Assembly: GCA_036346405.1 (NCBI GenBank)
Contig: CM070553.1
Coordinates: 72,170,976 to 72,234,975, forward strand
Source of the DNA: Phyllostachys edulis
Lineage: Eukaryota; Streptophyta; Magnoliopsida; Poales; Poaceae
Direction of reading: 5' to 3'
Length of the DNA: 64,000 bases
Program-made: the position numbers and the translations under genes
The notes under the pieces: generated by a model
Databases searched by the model: none
Told to the model about the DNA's origin: nothing
What the model saw: only the letters and a program-made list of their open reading frames with translations
Part shown: positions 23,316-34,794 of the stretch, in pieces
Layout: the number at the start of each line of letters is the position of its first letter
How positions within the stretch are numbered: the first letter of the stretch is position 1

Positions 23316-24537
23316 GGCACTATTGAGATGGTTGGAGAGCCTGCTTCTATTTCTCCAGCTTTAGGAGAGCAGCCTCTTCCCACTTTCACCGGCGCTTCGA
23401 GTGGCTTTGCTCCTACCTCCACAGCCCATGAGGTAGAGGCCATATCTGCACCAGGACTTCCTCTTCATATTCAGCGACAACATCCACCAGAGCAGATGAT
23501 TGGGGATCTTCATGAGCGAGTTACTCGCTCTAGGTTTATCTCTCCAGATTCTCATGCACATTCTGCTTTTGTTGCGTCTTTTGAACCCCGAGATGTCACC
23601 CATGCTTTATCTGATTCCTCTTGGGTCAATGCCATGCATGAAGAGCTTGAAAATTTTGAAAGAAACAAAGTCTAGACCTTAGTCAAACCTCCACCTAATC
23701 ACAATGTAATTGGCACAAAATGGGTTTTCAAAAATAAGCAAAGTGAAGATGGATTGGTAGTTCGCAACAAGGCTAGGCTTGTAGCTCAAGGTTATTCCCA
23801 GGTAGAAGGCTTAGACTTTGAAGAGACCTTTGCTCCTGTAGCTATATTGGAAGCCATTCGCATTTTGCTAGCATTCGCGACATCTAAGGGCTTTAAGCTT
23901 TTTTCAAATGGATGTCAAGAGTGCTTTCCTTAATGGTTTCATAGAAGAAGAGGTTTATATCAAGTAACCCCTTGGTTTTGAAAATCTCAAGTTCCCAAAC
24001 CATGTGTTTAAGCTCTCTAAGGCCTTGTATGGATTGAAGCAAGCCCCTAGAGCTTGGTATGATAGGCTTAAGAGTTTCTTGCTTGATAATGAGTTCAAAA
24101 TGGGAATGGTAGATAAAACCTTGTTCACTATCAGGCATGGCAGTGACTTTTTATTGGTTCAGATTCACGTGGATGATATCATATTCGGTGGTTCTTCTCA
24201 TGCTTTGGTTTCCAGATTTTCAGATTCTATGAGCAGGGAATTCGAAATGGGTATGATGGGCGAGCAGACTTTCTTCCTTAGTCTTCAAGTCAAGCAACTG
24301 AAAGAAGGTACCTTCATTCATCAAAGCAAGTACACTAAGGATCTTCTTCGGCGCTTCGACATGAGAAGCAACAAGCCAATGTCTACTCCCATTGCTACTT
24401 CTACCGTGCTGGATCCTGATGAGGATGGAGAGCCCGTGGACCAGAATGAGTACCGTAGCATGATCAGCTCTCTCCTCTACCTCACGACGTCGAGGCCGGA
24501 CATACAGTTTGCTGTGTATCTGTGCGCTCGATTTTAG
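23316..24537 (+). pseudogene. pol: Copia 1 reverse transcriptase region
   Basis: The linker (23328-23675) ends at a TAG where copia 2 has TGG. The RT then shows FKNKQSEDGLVVRNKARLVA and ARLVAQGYSQ. An extra T in the T-run near 23900 shifts the frame, and a TAA lies at 23965-23967 (CAA in copia 2). From 24004 the thumb side is open: KALYGLKQAPRAWYDRLKS, then HVDD at 24166-24177, where the catalytic YVDD has Tyr changed to His. It ends at TAG 24535-24537 (CAG in copia 2). Confidence 0.85.
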
Positions 24538-25117
24538 GCTTCCCCTCGTGCCTCTCATCGTCAAGCAGTGCGTCGCATCTTCAAGTACCTCCAGGGCACT
24601 CTTGATTTTGGACTCTGGTTTTCTTCTGATTCTGCTCTCTCCATTCGTGCTTTTTCTGATACTGATTTTGCGGGGTGTAGAGTCGATAGGAAGAGTACTT
24701 CTGGTACTTGTCATTTCTTAGGCACTTCTCTTATCTCTTGGTCTTCTAGGAAACAATCCTCTGTTGCACGATCCACTCTAGAAATGAGTATGTAGTCATG
24801 GCAGTAGTTGTTCTCAGGTTCTCTGGATCTTATCTACTCTGCGGGACTATGGGTTGTCTTTGGATAGTGTTCCTCTTTTGTATGATAATACTAGTGCCAT
24901 AAACATTGCCAAAAACCCAGTGCAACACTCTAGGACCAAACACATTGATATCAGATATCATTTCCTTAGAGACCATGTAGAGAAGGGTGATGTTGCGCTT
25001 CACTTTGTAGAGTCTGAGCAGCAGGTTGCAGATATTTTCACTAAGGCTCTTGATTCTTCTCATTTTGCTGCTTTGAGGGGAGAATTGGGAGTTGTTAGTC
25101 CTTTTAGCCTGTTTTGA
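24538..25117 (+). pseudogene. pol: Copia 1 RNase H region
   Basis: Continues from RT in the copia order. FSDTDFAGCRVDRKSTSG carries the first catalytic Asp, with DTD where copia 2 has DAD. The second motif is broken near 24780: a short loss turns the AKAEYVA of copia 2 into LEMSM and a stop. The C-terminal part is open from 24854 (DNTSAINIAKNPVQH, RTKHIDIRYHFLRDHV, ADIFTKALD), the typical end of copia pol, and ends with TGA at 25115-25117. Confidence 0.85.
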
Positions 25118-26808
25118 GGGGGAGTTGGATCCTTTTCTGTTCTTTTTGATTTTCTTGTGTTTTTCTTCTACATTCATTGTATCATATTGCATTCATATGA
25201 AAAACACAAAAAGATGCACTGTAATATAAGCTTTTCTGCTTATCTTTTAAAATTGATGAAGATTTGCTTATTACCCTTTGGAGCCTTAGTATCTCACTTC
25301 TTGCTCAATGTCATGTCTAGTTCTGTGACTTGCTAGTATTATCATGCTTTCACATGTGTAGCAAAGTCTTTGCTAAATGAGCTAGAATTCTATAACAACT
25401 TGAACTAAAAACTGCAATTTGTGGCTATTTTAGCTAGTTGCGTAATTAGTGCTCCTTTTGTGACATTGGCCTTGTCAAAATTGCTTTGTTAGCTCTTGAA
25501 TCTAAAATTGATCATTACTTGAGCTTCTTGTTCTTCTGAGAATCCAAACTGCTCTTGTAAAAATGAAAAATCGAATTTCAAGATTGTCTTGTATTTAAAA
25601 TGTGCCAAACTACTCTCATGAGACTTCATGTCCAAGACATGAACTTGGAGATAGTTTGATGATCCAGACAATCTCATGGGAACTGCTTGTCAAAATTTAT
25701 ATGAACCTCAAGATTTGTCGCCTTGGTAGAAGCTTAGGAAGAGATTGTGGATGGCTCCTAGTCCAGGATCTTCTTCACTAAGATATACTATTTGGTCGAA
25801 GCTTAGGAAGAGTTTGTGGATGGCTCCTAGTCCAGGATCTTCTTCACTAAGATAGACCATTAACCAACTTCAAAATTCATTTCAAATGCAAAATTTGTTG
25901 AAAAATGGGCGTTTCAGCTAATTTGAGCATAATGATTCAATTCAGAACTTGTTTGTCTCTTAAGGTGGTCTTTATTAGCTTTTTGATCTCACATTGATAT
26001 TTTGACATGGCCATTGTCATTTTAGGATCACTGTTGATGAACTTGCTAAATTTGACACTTTGCTTAAATTGTTATAATTCATTGCTTTACATTGAGTCTT
26101 CTAGCTTAGCTTTGTTATATATGTCTTAACATGATCCTGCTAGCGCTTTTAGGCTTGATATGTTATTGTGCAATATGAGACATACTAGCTTGTTATTTTG
26201 GGTAATCTCCAAAGCTTCTTGTAATCAAAAATTGAAAAAAAATTTGAAGCCACTCCATTGCATTTCATGTATGCTCTTTCTTATGCTTCTTTCTCAAATT
26301 CTGCATGTGTTATCTCTAGACGAGAGGAAGATGTGATCCCTTGATGACTCCATTGTCAAAGGGGGAGAAGAAATAGCAAAAATGTTTAAAAAAGAGCTTC
26401 TTGGATGTAGGGGGAGAAGAAAAAAAAATGCTTTTTGGAGATTTTGAGTTTTTCTGGAAAATGAGGATCATAGTGAGGGGGAGTATATTATTTGCATTCT
26501 TTTGGTCTTATTGCCAATTCTGAACCTGATTTGCAATTCTTGGAACCTCACAATGATCAAAGGTCAATTTGAATAATTGTTCTTTCATATGGACCTTAAG
26601 TGAGATTTAGCAATTTTGTAGAATTTGAAGCTTTCTTGCTTCCTTTTGCCTTATCTCACTTGCCTGTGCTATTCTGGAGCCAGCTTGGTCATTTCCATTG
26701 CTTTTTCTTGCGTTTGGACCAAGTTATGCCTTTGTGCAAAAACGTTGAGTTTTTACAATTTCAAACCTCAAACCTTGCATTTTTGATAAATTGCCAATGT
26801 GTTCATCA
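25118..26808 (+). other. Copia 1 non-coding tail between pol and 3' LTR
   Basis: About 1.7 kb with no open frame of substance and no env-like sequence. It holds a conserved 69-bp segment in tandem duplicate at 25723-25858, and several GGGGGAG runs (26343, 26397, 26477) before the purine tract. Copia 2 has the matching tail at 60740-62214. Confidence 0.6.
25723..25858 (+). repeat. Tandem duplication of a conserved 69-bp tail segment
   Basis: Two copies 69 bp apart of a segment with GAAGCTTAGGAAGAG, TGTGGATGGCTCCTAGTCCA and CTTCACTAAGATA. Copia 2 has a single copy at about 61286-61346. Confidence 0.85.
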
Positions 26809-26818
26809 AGGGGGAGAT
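26809..26818 (+). other. Polypurine tract of copia 1
   Basis: AAGGGGGAGA just before the 3' LTR (one T between), the usual start site of plus-strand DNA synthesis. Confidence 0.8.
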
Positions 26819-27304
26819 TGTGGATATCATGGGGATATGTGCATGATCTTAGGATGATGATACAATTGGCAATGGCATTTTCGGTTTGTCGAATCGATCG
26901 TTTTCGGCGAAGTTTCAGTTCTATCGAATCGGCGGTCGGACCGGTCATTTGGCGATCGACCGCCATGCCTCAGTGATTTCGGCTAAGTCGAGGGTGGTCG
27001 ACCGCCGAGCAATGATCTGACCGATTTTGGCTGTTCTTCGTCGATTTGTTGGCGATGCTTGTTGGGTTAGGTAAAGGGCATGAGTTTCAGTGCATATGTG
27101 TTGCATGTTGCATGTTTTCACTAATGTGGGTCAAGTTGTGAAGAACTTGTTCCCGAATTCGATTTGCTTGTCTATTGGTGTGCAGGTTGCTTGGAGGTCA
27201 ACGATGGTCAATGATGATCGGGACTAAGCTTGGAGAGCTGAGGTCCAGAACGACTGAGGATGCCGGGTGAGGTCAATTGATGTAGCGACCCGGTCCAGGG
27301 CACA

Positions 27305-27500
27305 CCCGGGAGGTCCCTCAGGACCTCCTAGGAGGTCCGAAAAGGGACCCCCAGGACGTCCTGAGAGGTCCCTTAGGACCTCTTGGGAGGTCCGTAAAGG
27401 ACTTCCCAGGACGTCCCGAGAGGACATCCCGGTAGGACCTCCAGACCTCCCGAGAGGTCCGATAGAACCACTCGGAGGTCTGGGATCCCGACCCTGAGGA
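27305..27500. repeat. Cluster of GGAGGTC/GACCTCC inverted units
   Basis: At least ten short copies in alternating orientation, such as GGACCTCCTAGGAGGTCC. A related cluster lies at 5490-5660 in the sister LTR. Confidence 0.7.
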
Positions 27501-27889
27501 GGTCGTTGGACCTCAGACCTCCTCAAGCTCCACGCACTACTCGGGGGGAGGTCCAAAAGGAGCCAACCCGAGGAGGTCGCGAGGTTTGAGGATGAGCCTA
27601 AAGTCCACTGCAATCTAAACTGGTCCCCAAGGATCATTAACCAGTTCTCACAGCAAGCAAGTGACAGCAAAACATCCACAGAACTTTATTAACAACAAAA
27701 GGAGGTTTGATTACAAGGGTTGCTTACAAGCTCCAGCAACCGAGAGCACACAAACGCAGCGGAAAAACAAAAGACAGTGTCCACCCATTACATCACAGGT
27801 GATTGGCTGGAGGGCGCGGCCTAATTGATTTGGTCATCTTCATCATCATAGGAATCTTCACCTGCTCAATTCATGAATCAAGCAAAAGT

Positions 27890-27908
27890 GAGCACAACAA
27901 CTGTGCTC
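27890..27908 (-). other. Conserved hairpin, giant LTR copy C
   Basis: GAGCACA, 5-base loop, TGTGCTC; the fourth pair is C-G instead of the T-A of copies A and B. Confidence 0.75.
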
Positions 27909-28218
27909 GCAAGTTACACCCGTCAATTAACAGAATGACATGCATAGGGATACATCAAGGGAAAGCATATTAGGGTTGATTTTCATAAAGCCAATTTTAT
28001 TTCAAATACAAGTATTAAGTTTCAAGGCAGGTTATAATAGTTAAAATTCATTTTTGCAAATCCATTTTCAGTTGGATAACATTCATCATGAAGATGGTGA
28101 AGGATACCCTCTTGTCACATGGCTTCCCGTCCAAACCCAATTTGGTTAAACCACCAAAACCAATTTCATATGTCTTTTAAAAACCAAAACCAAGAGCTAA
28201 CTTTGAGTGACATTGCCA

Positions 28219-28290
28219 GCATGTCCATGACCGCGGACACGGCTATTCGAATAGATTTACACTCTGCAGAGGTTGTACACTTTACCCACA
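28219..28290 (-). repeat. Conserved U5-side block, copy C
   Basis: Begins GCATGTCCATGACC, runs through GGCTATTCGAATAG to CTGCAGAGGTTGTAC. Confidence 0.75.
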
Positions 28291-29451
28291 TGTCATGAAT
28301 TCTCTAGTTTGCTTGGCATCCGTCGATACCACCTCAAACTTCCTTTGGTGAGAGGTCTAGAGCACATGACCAAGCTTTTACAATGCATTGCTCCACCGCA
28401 GTCCACCCACATTAAGGTTTCGCAGATCCCCCCTTTGGATAGAAACCCACCGGGTTAATGGGGTGCCCCCTCTTATGCCAGGTGGGACTACAACAGTCGT
28501 AACATGACAACCCACCACATTAACAGGATAAACCACGATAGAGCTTTGCAAATTAATTAGCCAGATCCCACGCCCCATACTGGAGACATGTGGTTGCACA
28601 ATTTTGGCATAGCCCATTATAGGCTTAGCAAGTGGTGTCTCAAAGACCGGTTCTTAACTGACTTGGGCGACAAACCTCAACCCTGGGGCATCGGATCACA
28701 CGACCCCCGTGCATAGACATGCACCAACCAATCAACCAGCTTCACCCAAGTCCAAATCCATTTTTCATTTACTTTGTTTTTCAAACCTCCATGGCACACC
28801 AATGCCATGGCTTATTTGTAAAACCTCCATGACACACCAATGCCATGGCCGAAACCTCCATGACACACCAATGCCATGGCCAAAATCATTTGAATAAGAG
28901 ATATTTTTGGCCAGAACTCCCAAATCAAGATTTTGGTCTAAGCAATACTAAGCATTCCAATTTTTCAAAAGCCACGGGTTCTCACTATTGCAAGAGCCAG
29001 GTTTTATCTAGGGTGACAATGAGGTTGATTCAACATGGACAGTGGTCATACCAAGCAGTAGGCATAACTATGAATTGAAAGATAGACATTGAAATAACTT
29101 AGTAAAGTAAGCATGCATACATTCTTGAAATCAACATAAGTAATTTTAAGTATTGGGTGCAACATGATCAAAAGTATAACTTGCCTTGCTCAAAGTTTTG
29201 AGCTTCTTCCTCTCCCTCACAGAACTCTGGTTCCACACGGTCTTGGCAATCTACACGGTGAAAACCAAATGACTCAAATAGAGCTCCAACAAAATCCAAA
29301 GGAAAACTTAATGAAACTCCAAGGTAAACCAACAGAGAGATTGAGAGGTCGGGAGGAGGTCCAATGAGCTTGTAGGAGGAGGTCCAGAGAGTGCTCGGTT
29401 GAGCTAGGGAGTGGAATTGAGGAAAAATGAGACAGGAAGGGCTGCCCAAGC

Positions 29452-29459
29452 TATATATA
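29452..29459 (-). promoter_or_regulatory. Likely TATA box of giant LTR
   Basis: TATATATA flanked by AGC/GCT, same relative position as 7678-7685. Confidence 0.5.
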
Positions 29460-29839
29460 GCTGGAGCCAATGCACATGACCCAGAATATGGGTCCTCAGG
29501 AGTTGGTACAGAGGACAATGGGAGTAGGCAAGGAATGTGACAATGGTATGACATGAGTACTGCAAAGGTGAGAGCATTTAATGTGATACAACACGTATTA
29601 AATGCGGTGAAGACTTCCTTGCCTAAGGACACAGTCAAATGTAAAGAAAACTGGGTGTGACTACCCAACGGGGCAGCCAGGACCCGCAGAGAAGGTCCTG
29701 CGAAGACATTGAGGAGGTCTTTGCAGTGAACAAAGGGAGATCTTCACCCACAGGGGAGGTCCTGACTGTTGGATCTCCAAAGAGGAGGTCCAAACGGCCA
29801 AGATTAAATGCACCAGAGGAGGTCCGCAAGAGCTAGGAG

Positions 29840-30260
29840 GAGGTCCTCACCCGCAAGGGAGGTCTAGACGGTTGGATCTCCGGAAGGGAGGTCCAACGGT
29901 CGAGATCAATGCAAATGGGGAGGTCTGCAAAGGTAAGAGGAGATCCTCACCCGCAAGGGAGGTCAAGACAATTGGATCTCTAGAAGGGAGGTCCAACGGT
30001 CAAGATCAATGAAAATGGGGAGGTCTGCAAAGGTAAAAGGAGATCCTCACCCGCAAGGGAGGTCTAGACGGTTGGATCTCCGGAAGGGAGGTCCAACGGT
30101 CAAGATCAATTGCAAACGGAGAGGTCCGCAAAGGTAAGAGGAGATCCTCACCCGCAAAGGAGGTCTAGACGGTTGGATCTCCGGAAGGGAGGTCCAACGG
30201 TCAAGATCAATTACAACTGGGGAGGTCTGCAAAGGTAAGAGGAGATCCTCACCCGCAAGG
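29840..30260. repeat. About 101-bp tandem repeat with MSA-like sites
   Basis: Four full units starting at CCTCACCCGCAA (29844, 29945, 30045, 30145, 30247). TCCAACGGTCA, an exact MSA consensus match, lies at 29992-30002, 30092-30102 and 30193-30203; the first unit has TCCAACGGTCG. Confidence 0.85.
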
Positions 30261-30419
30261 GAGGTCTAGAGCCGTAGGATCAAATCCAGAGGAGGTCTGA
30301 ACGGTTAGGATTTCCAAGGGGAGGTCCTAACGATCGGGTCTGCCAAAAAGGGGAGGTCTGGACAGCCAAAATTTCCAAAGGAGGAGGTCTTGACGGTCAG
30401 ATCTTCAAGGGAGGAGGTT

Positions 30420-31154
30420 CGGATGGTTAAGATCTCCAAGGGGGAGGTCTTGACGGTCCAGATGTACAAGGAGGGAGGTCTGGACGGTTAAGATCTCCAA
30501 GGGGGAGGTCTTAACGGTCCAGATTTGTAGAGGAGAATGCGGACGGTTAAGATCTCCAAGGGGAGGTCTTAACGGTCCAGATTTAAGGAGGAGAATGCAG
30601 GACGGTTAAGATCTCCAAGGGGGAGGTCTTAACGGTCCAGATGTACAAGGAGGAGGTCTAGACGGTTAAGATCTCCAAGGGGGAGGTCTTAACGGTCCAG
30701 ATGTACAAGGAGGAGGTCTGGACGGTTAAGATCTCCAAGGGGGAGGTCTTAACGGTCCAGATCTACAAGGAGGGAGGTTGAGACTGCTGGATTTTGATCG
30801 GACCGCCCAGAATGATCTAAGGCTCAGGGAGGGTGTCCAGATGTACAAGGAGGAGATCTGGACGGTTAAGATCTCCAAGGGAGAGGTCTTAACGGTCCAG
30901 ATCTACAAGGAGGAGGTCTGGACGGTTAAGATCTCCAAGGGGGAGGTCTTAACGGTCCAGATCTACAAAGAGGAGGTCTGGACGGTTAAGATCTCCAAGG
31001 GGGATGTCTTAACGGTCCAGATGTACAAGGAGGAGGTCTGGACGGTTAAGATCTCCAAGGGGGAGGTCTTAACGGTCCAGATCTACAAGGAGGGAGGTCG
31101 AGACCACTGGATTTCGATCTGACTGTCCAGAATGATCTAAGGCTCAGGGAGGGT
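30420..31154. repeat. 60-bp tandem repeat in a 320-bp higher-order array
   Basis: The unit is GACGGTTAAGATCTCCAAGG, GGGAGGTCTT, AACGGTCCAG, ATGTACAAGG, AGGAGGTCTG. A different 58-bp segment ending AATGATCTAAGGCTCAGGG interrupts it at about 30780-30837 and again at 31097-31154, 320 bp apart. Because 60 is a multiple of three, the array reads open for 114 codons (30778-31122), but this is a by-product. Confidence 0.9.
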
Positions 31155-33209
31155 GGGACGTTCGGAGCATCCAATCGTCTCACCAGGATCAAACCGTCCA
31201 ATGCAAATCGGACGACTCACGATCAATAGAGATGCAAATAGGCAAGGAGGAGGTCCTGGAGGACCTGGGGAGGTCCAATAAAGGTAAGGGGAGGTCCTAA
31301 AGGACATGGGGAGGTCCGGTAGGACACAGGGAAGTCCAAGTGAACAAAGAGGAGGTCCTAAGAAGCGGTAGCACCGCAAAGTGCGGGCGGTACTACCGGG
31401 TTGGTGCCGGAGGGAACCTCCAGAGAAGGTTTCAAGGATACCAGCAACAAAGGAAAGTCTAAGAAAACACGAAAAGCTTCAACAGGATTCCAAAGAAGCT
31501 CAGATGCACATGAGGGTGGCGTAGGTTTGGGGAGGTTGTAAGCCAGAGAAAACCCGAGAGGGAGATTTGGACCCTGGGAGGTCCAAGCATTTGGGAGGTC
31601 TAGACCCAAGGAGGTCTGGACCAGAGGAGGGCAACACAAAGGAGGTTCGGACCTTTGGATCCAAACGAAGGGGAGATCTGGACCATAACATCCTAGACGA
31701 AGGGAGGTCTGGTTCAGAGGCGGGTAAAAGATGGACAGAGAAGGGAAGACCAACAGAACTCCAACAACTCAGCAAACCAACAAGGAACTTTAGTTGAAGT
31801 TTGGGTTAGTCAACTTAAATCAATTATGAAATTTCAGGTTAAGCTTTGAATTCTCATAAAAAATGGTTCTTTTTATTTTGAAAATTTCAAAAAGGCTCTG
31901 AAAAATCAGGGTGTCACAATTGACTCATGCGTGGCGTAGAATGGACAAGGATGACCGAACAGGCAGTTCGGTGCGACTGGTTGGATCAAGCGGTGCGGGG
32001 GTCGGTGCAAGTGCTATGGTGGTCCGGTGGGAGTCGGATGGGAGAGACTTGCCGACACGATGAGAGCCGCTGGATCAACCTACACGTGGCGAAGCATGGA
32101 TGTGTTTCACGCAGTTCGGACTCGGTCTTCGGAGAAGGATCGAGAAGGGGTATTTTGGTAATTTCATCAAATACCCCTTTGTGACCTTTTGGCTAAACCA
32201 CGGCGTGGGACGGCGCAAAGGAAGCGGTTTAGGTCAAGAGAAGATGAAGACGACGCTTTAAAATGCATGCGTGTGTGACCCGTTTGTGTTGGGCCCTAAC
32301 GGGAGCCCATTAGGGTTAACTCTTCTAGAAGCTAGGCCTCCACTATAAATAGGGGTGGCTGCTGTCAAACAGCCCCTAAGGATTTCATTTTTGTAAACCC
32401 TAGTTTGTGTTAGGGCTTAGAGAGGAAAGGAGAGGCTTAGGGTTTTAGAGAGATGATTTGAGTGAGTGCTCATGGATTGGGCTCTTGTCCTCCATGGATG
32501 GAGTGGCTGTAAACCCTCTCAATCTCAAATCAATCTATGCATGATTCTTCAAAGATGAGTCTCTATGTGTTCTCCCTCCATATTTGGTGATTTTGAGTCC
32601 ATCTTTGATCCTTTAGTTTTTGGTTGGTTTCTTGGCCTCTTCTATCTTGCTGTGATGTGTGGGAATACGTCTAGGATCATCTAGATCATCAATCTCCCAC
32701 GAGCAAGTGTTTGGATCTTATTTTCGTATTTGTTCGGTTTTGAACCCTCCTTGGGTATTTTGGAAAAAGGTCAAAACTTTGACGTGGATCTACTCGATCG
32801 TCACTTGGAATAGATTCCAAATATCCTTAGGAAGGTGTGTTCCAAGTTTGGTCAAGTTTGGCCGCGTAGATGAAAAGTTAGATCGTTTTTCATTTTGGAA
32901 CCCGAGCTGTTTTCCTGTTCATCGTCCGGTCCGGTCAGACCACGCGTAAGCCACCGGTCAGACCGCTCGCCGGTCTGACCGTGCAATAAACGTCGGTCAG
33001 TCCGGACCCGAGGGTTTGATCTCTGGTTTTTGGTCTTTTGCACGGGGTTTCGATTTAGGTTCAACACGAGTCCTCTGCAGTACTTGAATGTTGATCTTCA
33101 TAGCTTCTGTAGCTATTGGAGTGATATTGTGTTGAATCTGATCAAGGTGAGAAATTAGGCAAGCTCCTATTCACCCCCCCTCTAGGCGCCTTTCCGGTCC
33201 TACAACATC

Positions 33210-34204
33210 CTTGCTTGCAACCGTTGTGCATAAGCTGGGTGGTTTGCAATGAACGTGCTTTGCAATCAAGATGGGCGATTGGCGAGGGAGCTAACCGTAG
33301 CATCATCGTCTCCACCTCGGTCTCCCCAGAGTGCAGCGGCAACGGCGGATGCATGCTAAAAAATCCAACATTTTCCTCATGCCTTCTTCAACTATGATTA
33401 ATGGAGGACGCCAAAAGCAAGAAATGAAGTAACAAATTGAAGGGAGCAGAAAGAGAGATGCACACCTTTGATGTCGGGAGCGGCATCGGCGAGGTCAAGG
33501 GCCACAAGATCTGGCACGAGCGTTAGGTGCCGGCTGGAGTGCCGCCTGCCGTTCGGTTACCGGACTGAACAGACACAAAGCGATGTCGTCATCGCCGCTG
33601 TGCATCTACGGGTGGTGGCCAGCAAGGGCGTTGGTGGAGGTGTGGGCGGGGAGGGAGAGGGGGTGAACCCATCGTAGCGGGGGAGTGGTTCGGCCAGCAG
33701 TGGTGATGTGAAGAGCGAGGGGGAGACGTGAAGGGGGCGCAACACATGGAGCTGAGGCGGTGACCAGACCAGGCCGGTGGAAGCAGTGGCGGGGGAAGGG
33801 GCGGAGCGTGTAGAGGTGAGATGGCGGTGAAGGTGGCGGAGGTGAGCGGAGGAGAGCAGAAGAGCGAGGGGGAGACATGGAGGGGGTGGAATGCACGGAG
33901 TTGAAGCGGCGGCGATGGGGGAAGGGACAGCGGTGCGCAGTAGGAGGTGAGGTGGGAGGGCAAGCACGAATTGGAGATGACGTTGGGGTTCGGGAGGAGG
34001 GTAGCGCGGCGCCGCGCGAAGATGGAGGTGAGGGGGAGGATGGCAGCGTGGGTGGGGCGAAGGAGAAATGGGACTGCGGGAGCGAGAGGACGGTTTGCGT
34101 CGGTAGCTGATAAACCGGTCCCACATGTTGGTGCGTGTTGGAGGTGAGGTGGGTGGAGGAGAGGAGGACGGACGACCATAAACTATAATTTTTAAATAGT
34201 AGAG
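33210..34204 (-). other. Helitron 5' part: GC-rich leader, possible captured exons
   Basis: Read on the minus strand, the 5' end at 34205 is followed by C-rich sequence with several overlapping Pro/Ser/Arg-rich open frames (longest 252 codons, 33557-34315, which also crosses the Helitron border and so cannot be a captured protein). A short block before a possible donor near 33467 reads LVALDLADAAPDIKG. A further open stretch lies at 33142-33354 but crosses the copia border. I cannot assign a family. Confidence 0.35.
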
Positions 34205-34205
34205 A

Positions 34206-34794
34206 TAGAGAAATGAGTTACATCTGTGGCCGTGCACAAAGAAGAAAGGAAGTAAGGACATCTCACCTCCCCAAGCCAACGACAGTCCACATGGATGCTT
34301 TGATGCTGTTGCCATATTCCCTCTCGTTAGTAAGCATTACTTTATGCTGCGCCTATAGGATAAAATTTTACAGAAATTTTCTAATTTCATAGAAACCAGT
34401 TCAATTCCGACATGAATACAGAGAATCCATCTCCGCGTTTCAAAATGGGGCATAAATGCGAGAATTCATCCTCTGTTCCATACGGGCCTGTGCGGCGATT
34501 TGGAGCAATACGGCAGGATTCTGCAAAACAACCATGTGAAAACAAAAGGGTTAGCTGTGAATCTCGTAACATGACAGTAGCAACAGTAATCAAGATGGGA
34601 AATGTACAACAAAAGGTTCCACTAAGACTTTAGAAAGAAGATTGATAATTATTAATATATCAAACATTGGTACGTTATCACTCCCTGTCTCCCTGATCTA
34701 AACCTGCTGGGAATGGGAATGGAACACTCGCGATGGATCCGTACGTTTAGTCCTCTCAACAGGCCTCGCCACGTGTGCTTGCGTCGCCTGTGCG
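34206..34794. other. Flanking sequence between Helitron and hAT, no gene seen
   Basis: Mixed-composition sequence, unique within the window. Short open frames only (34387-34593 minus, 34412-34633 plus), with no motif. It may be old host sequence or interior of the sense Helitron that starts at 263. Confidence 0.35.

Larger units (their letters stand above)
27281..31918 (-). mobile_element. Giant solo LTR in copia 1 3' LTR, target duplication ATTGA
   Basis: Begins TGTAGCGACCCGG and ends AGGGTGTCACA, flanked by ATTGA at 27276-27280 and 31919-31923; 4638 bp, no coding. Its 3' end (CAGGTTAAGCTTTGAATTCTC) and overall plan match 5381-9829. It carries the covarying hairpin (27890-27908), the conserved block (28219), a TATA box (29452-29459) and, upstream in the sense of the element, two families of tandem repeats. 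The left end is rich in GGAGGTC/GACCTCC inverted units (27305-27500). Confidence 0.9.
12008..33204 (+). mobile_element. Ty1-copia element, SIRE/Maximus-like (copia 1), target duplication ACATC
   Basis: Complete from 5' LTR (12008-13743) to 3' LTR (26819-33204, itself interrupted), with ACATC at 12003-12007 and 33205-33209. It has a tRNA-Met type primer site at 13746, gag, protease, integrase, reverse transcriptase and RNase H in copia order, and a purine tract before the 3' LTR. Without its two nested solo LTRs it is about 11.1 kb. The very long gag with repeated CxxC pairs and coiled coils, the LTRs of about 1.74 kb and a long non-coding tail between pol and LTR point to the SIRE/Maximus lineage. 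It is dead: stops and frameshifts occur throughout. Confidence 0.9.
26819..33204 (+). repeat. 3' LTR of copia 1, split by a solo LTR
   Basis: 26819-27280 and 31924-33204 together give about 1.74 kb and match the 5' LTR, with many substitutions and short indels. Promoter motifs recur: TGGGCC at 32290, TTAGGGTTA at 32310-32318, TATAAATA at 32344-32351. Confidence 0.9.
3161..34205 (-). mobile_element. Helitron, minus strand, greatly enlarged by nested insertions
   Basis: On the minus strand the 5' end is at 34205 (A then TCTCTACTATTT) and the 3' end at 3161 (CTAG then T). These are the A|TC and CTAG|T borders expected for Helitrons, which insert between A and T and make no duplication. Inside lie a MITE, two solo LTRs and copia 1. 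Subtracting these and their target duplications leaves about 4.4 kb. No Rep/helicase coding is visible, so it is non-autonomous. The left end sits in or next to the first Helitron. The pairing of the two ends is inferred from matching family, strand and order. Confidence 0.65.

Noticed and set aside
25118..26808. Envelope-like reading frame expected in some SIRE elements
   Set aside because: No open frame of useful length and no membrane-type segment in either copia tail.
30778..31122. 114-codon repetitive open frame (YKEEVWTVKISKGEVLTVQ units)
   Set aside because: A by-product of a 60-bp tandem repeat whose length is a multiple of three; no start context or family.
33557..34315. 252-codon minus-strand open frame
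   Set aside because: It crosses the Helitron border at 34205 and is compositionally simple, like leader sequence.
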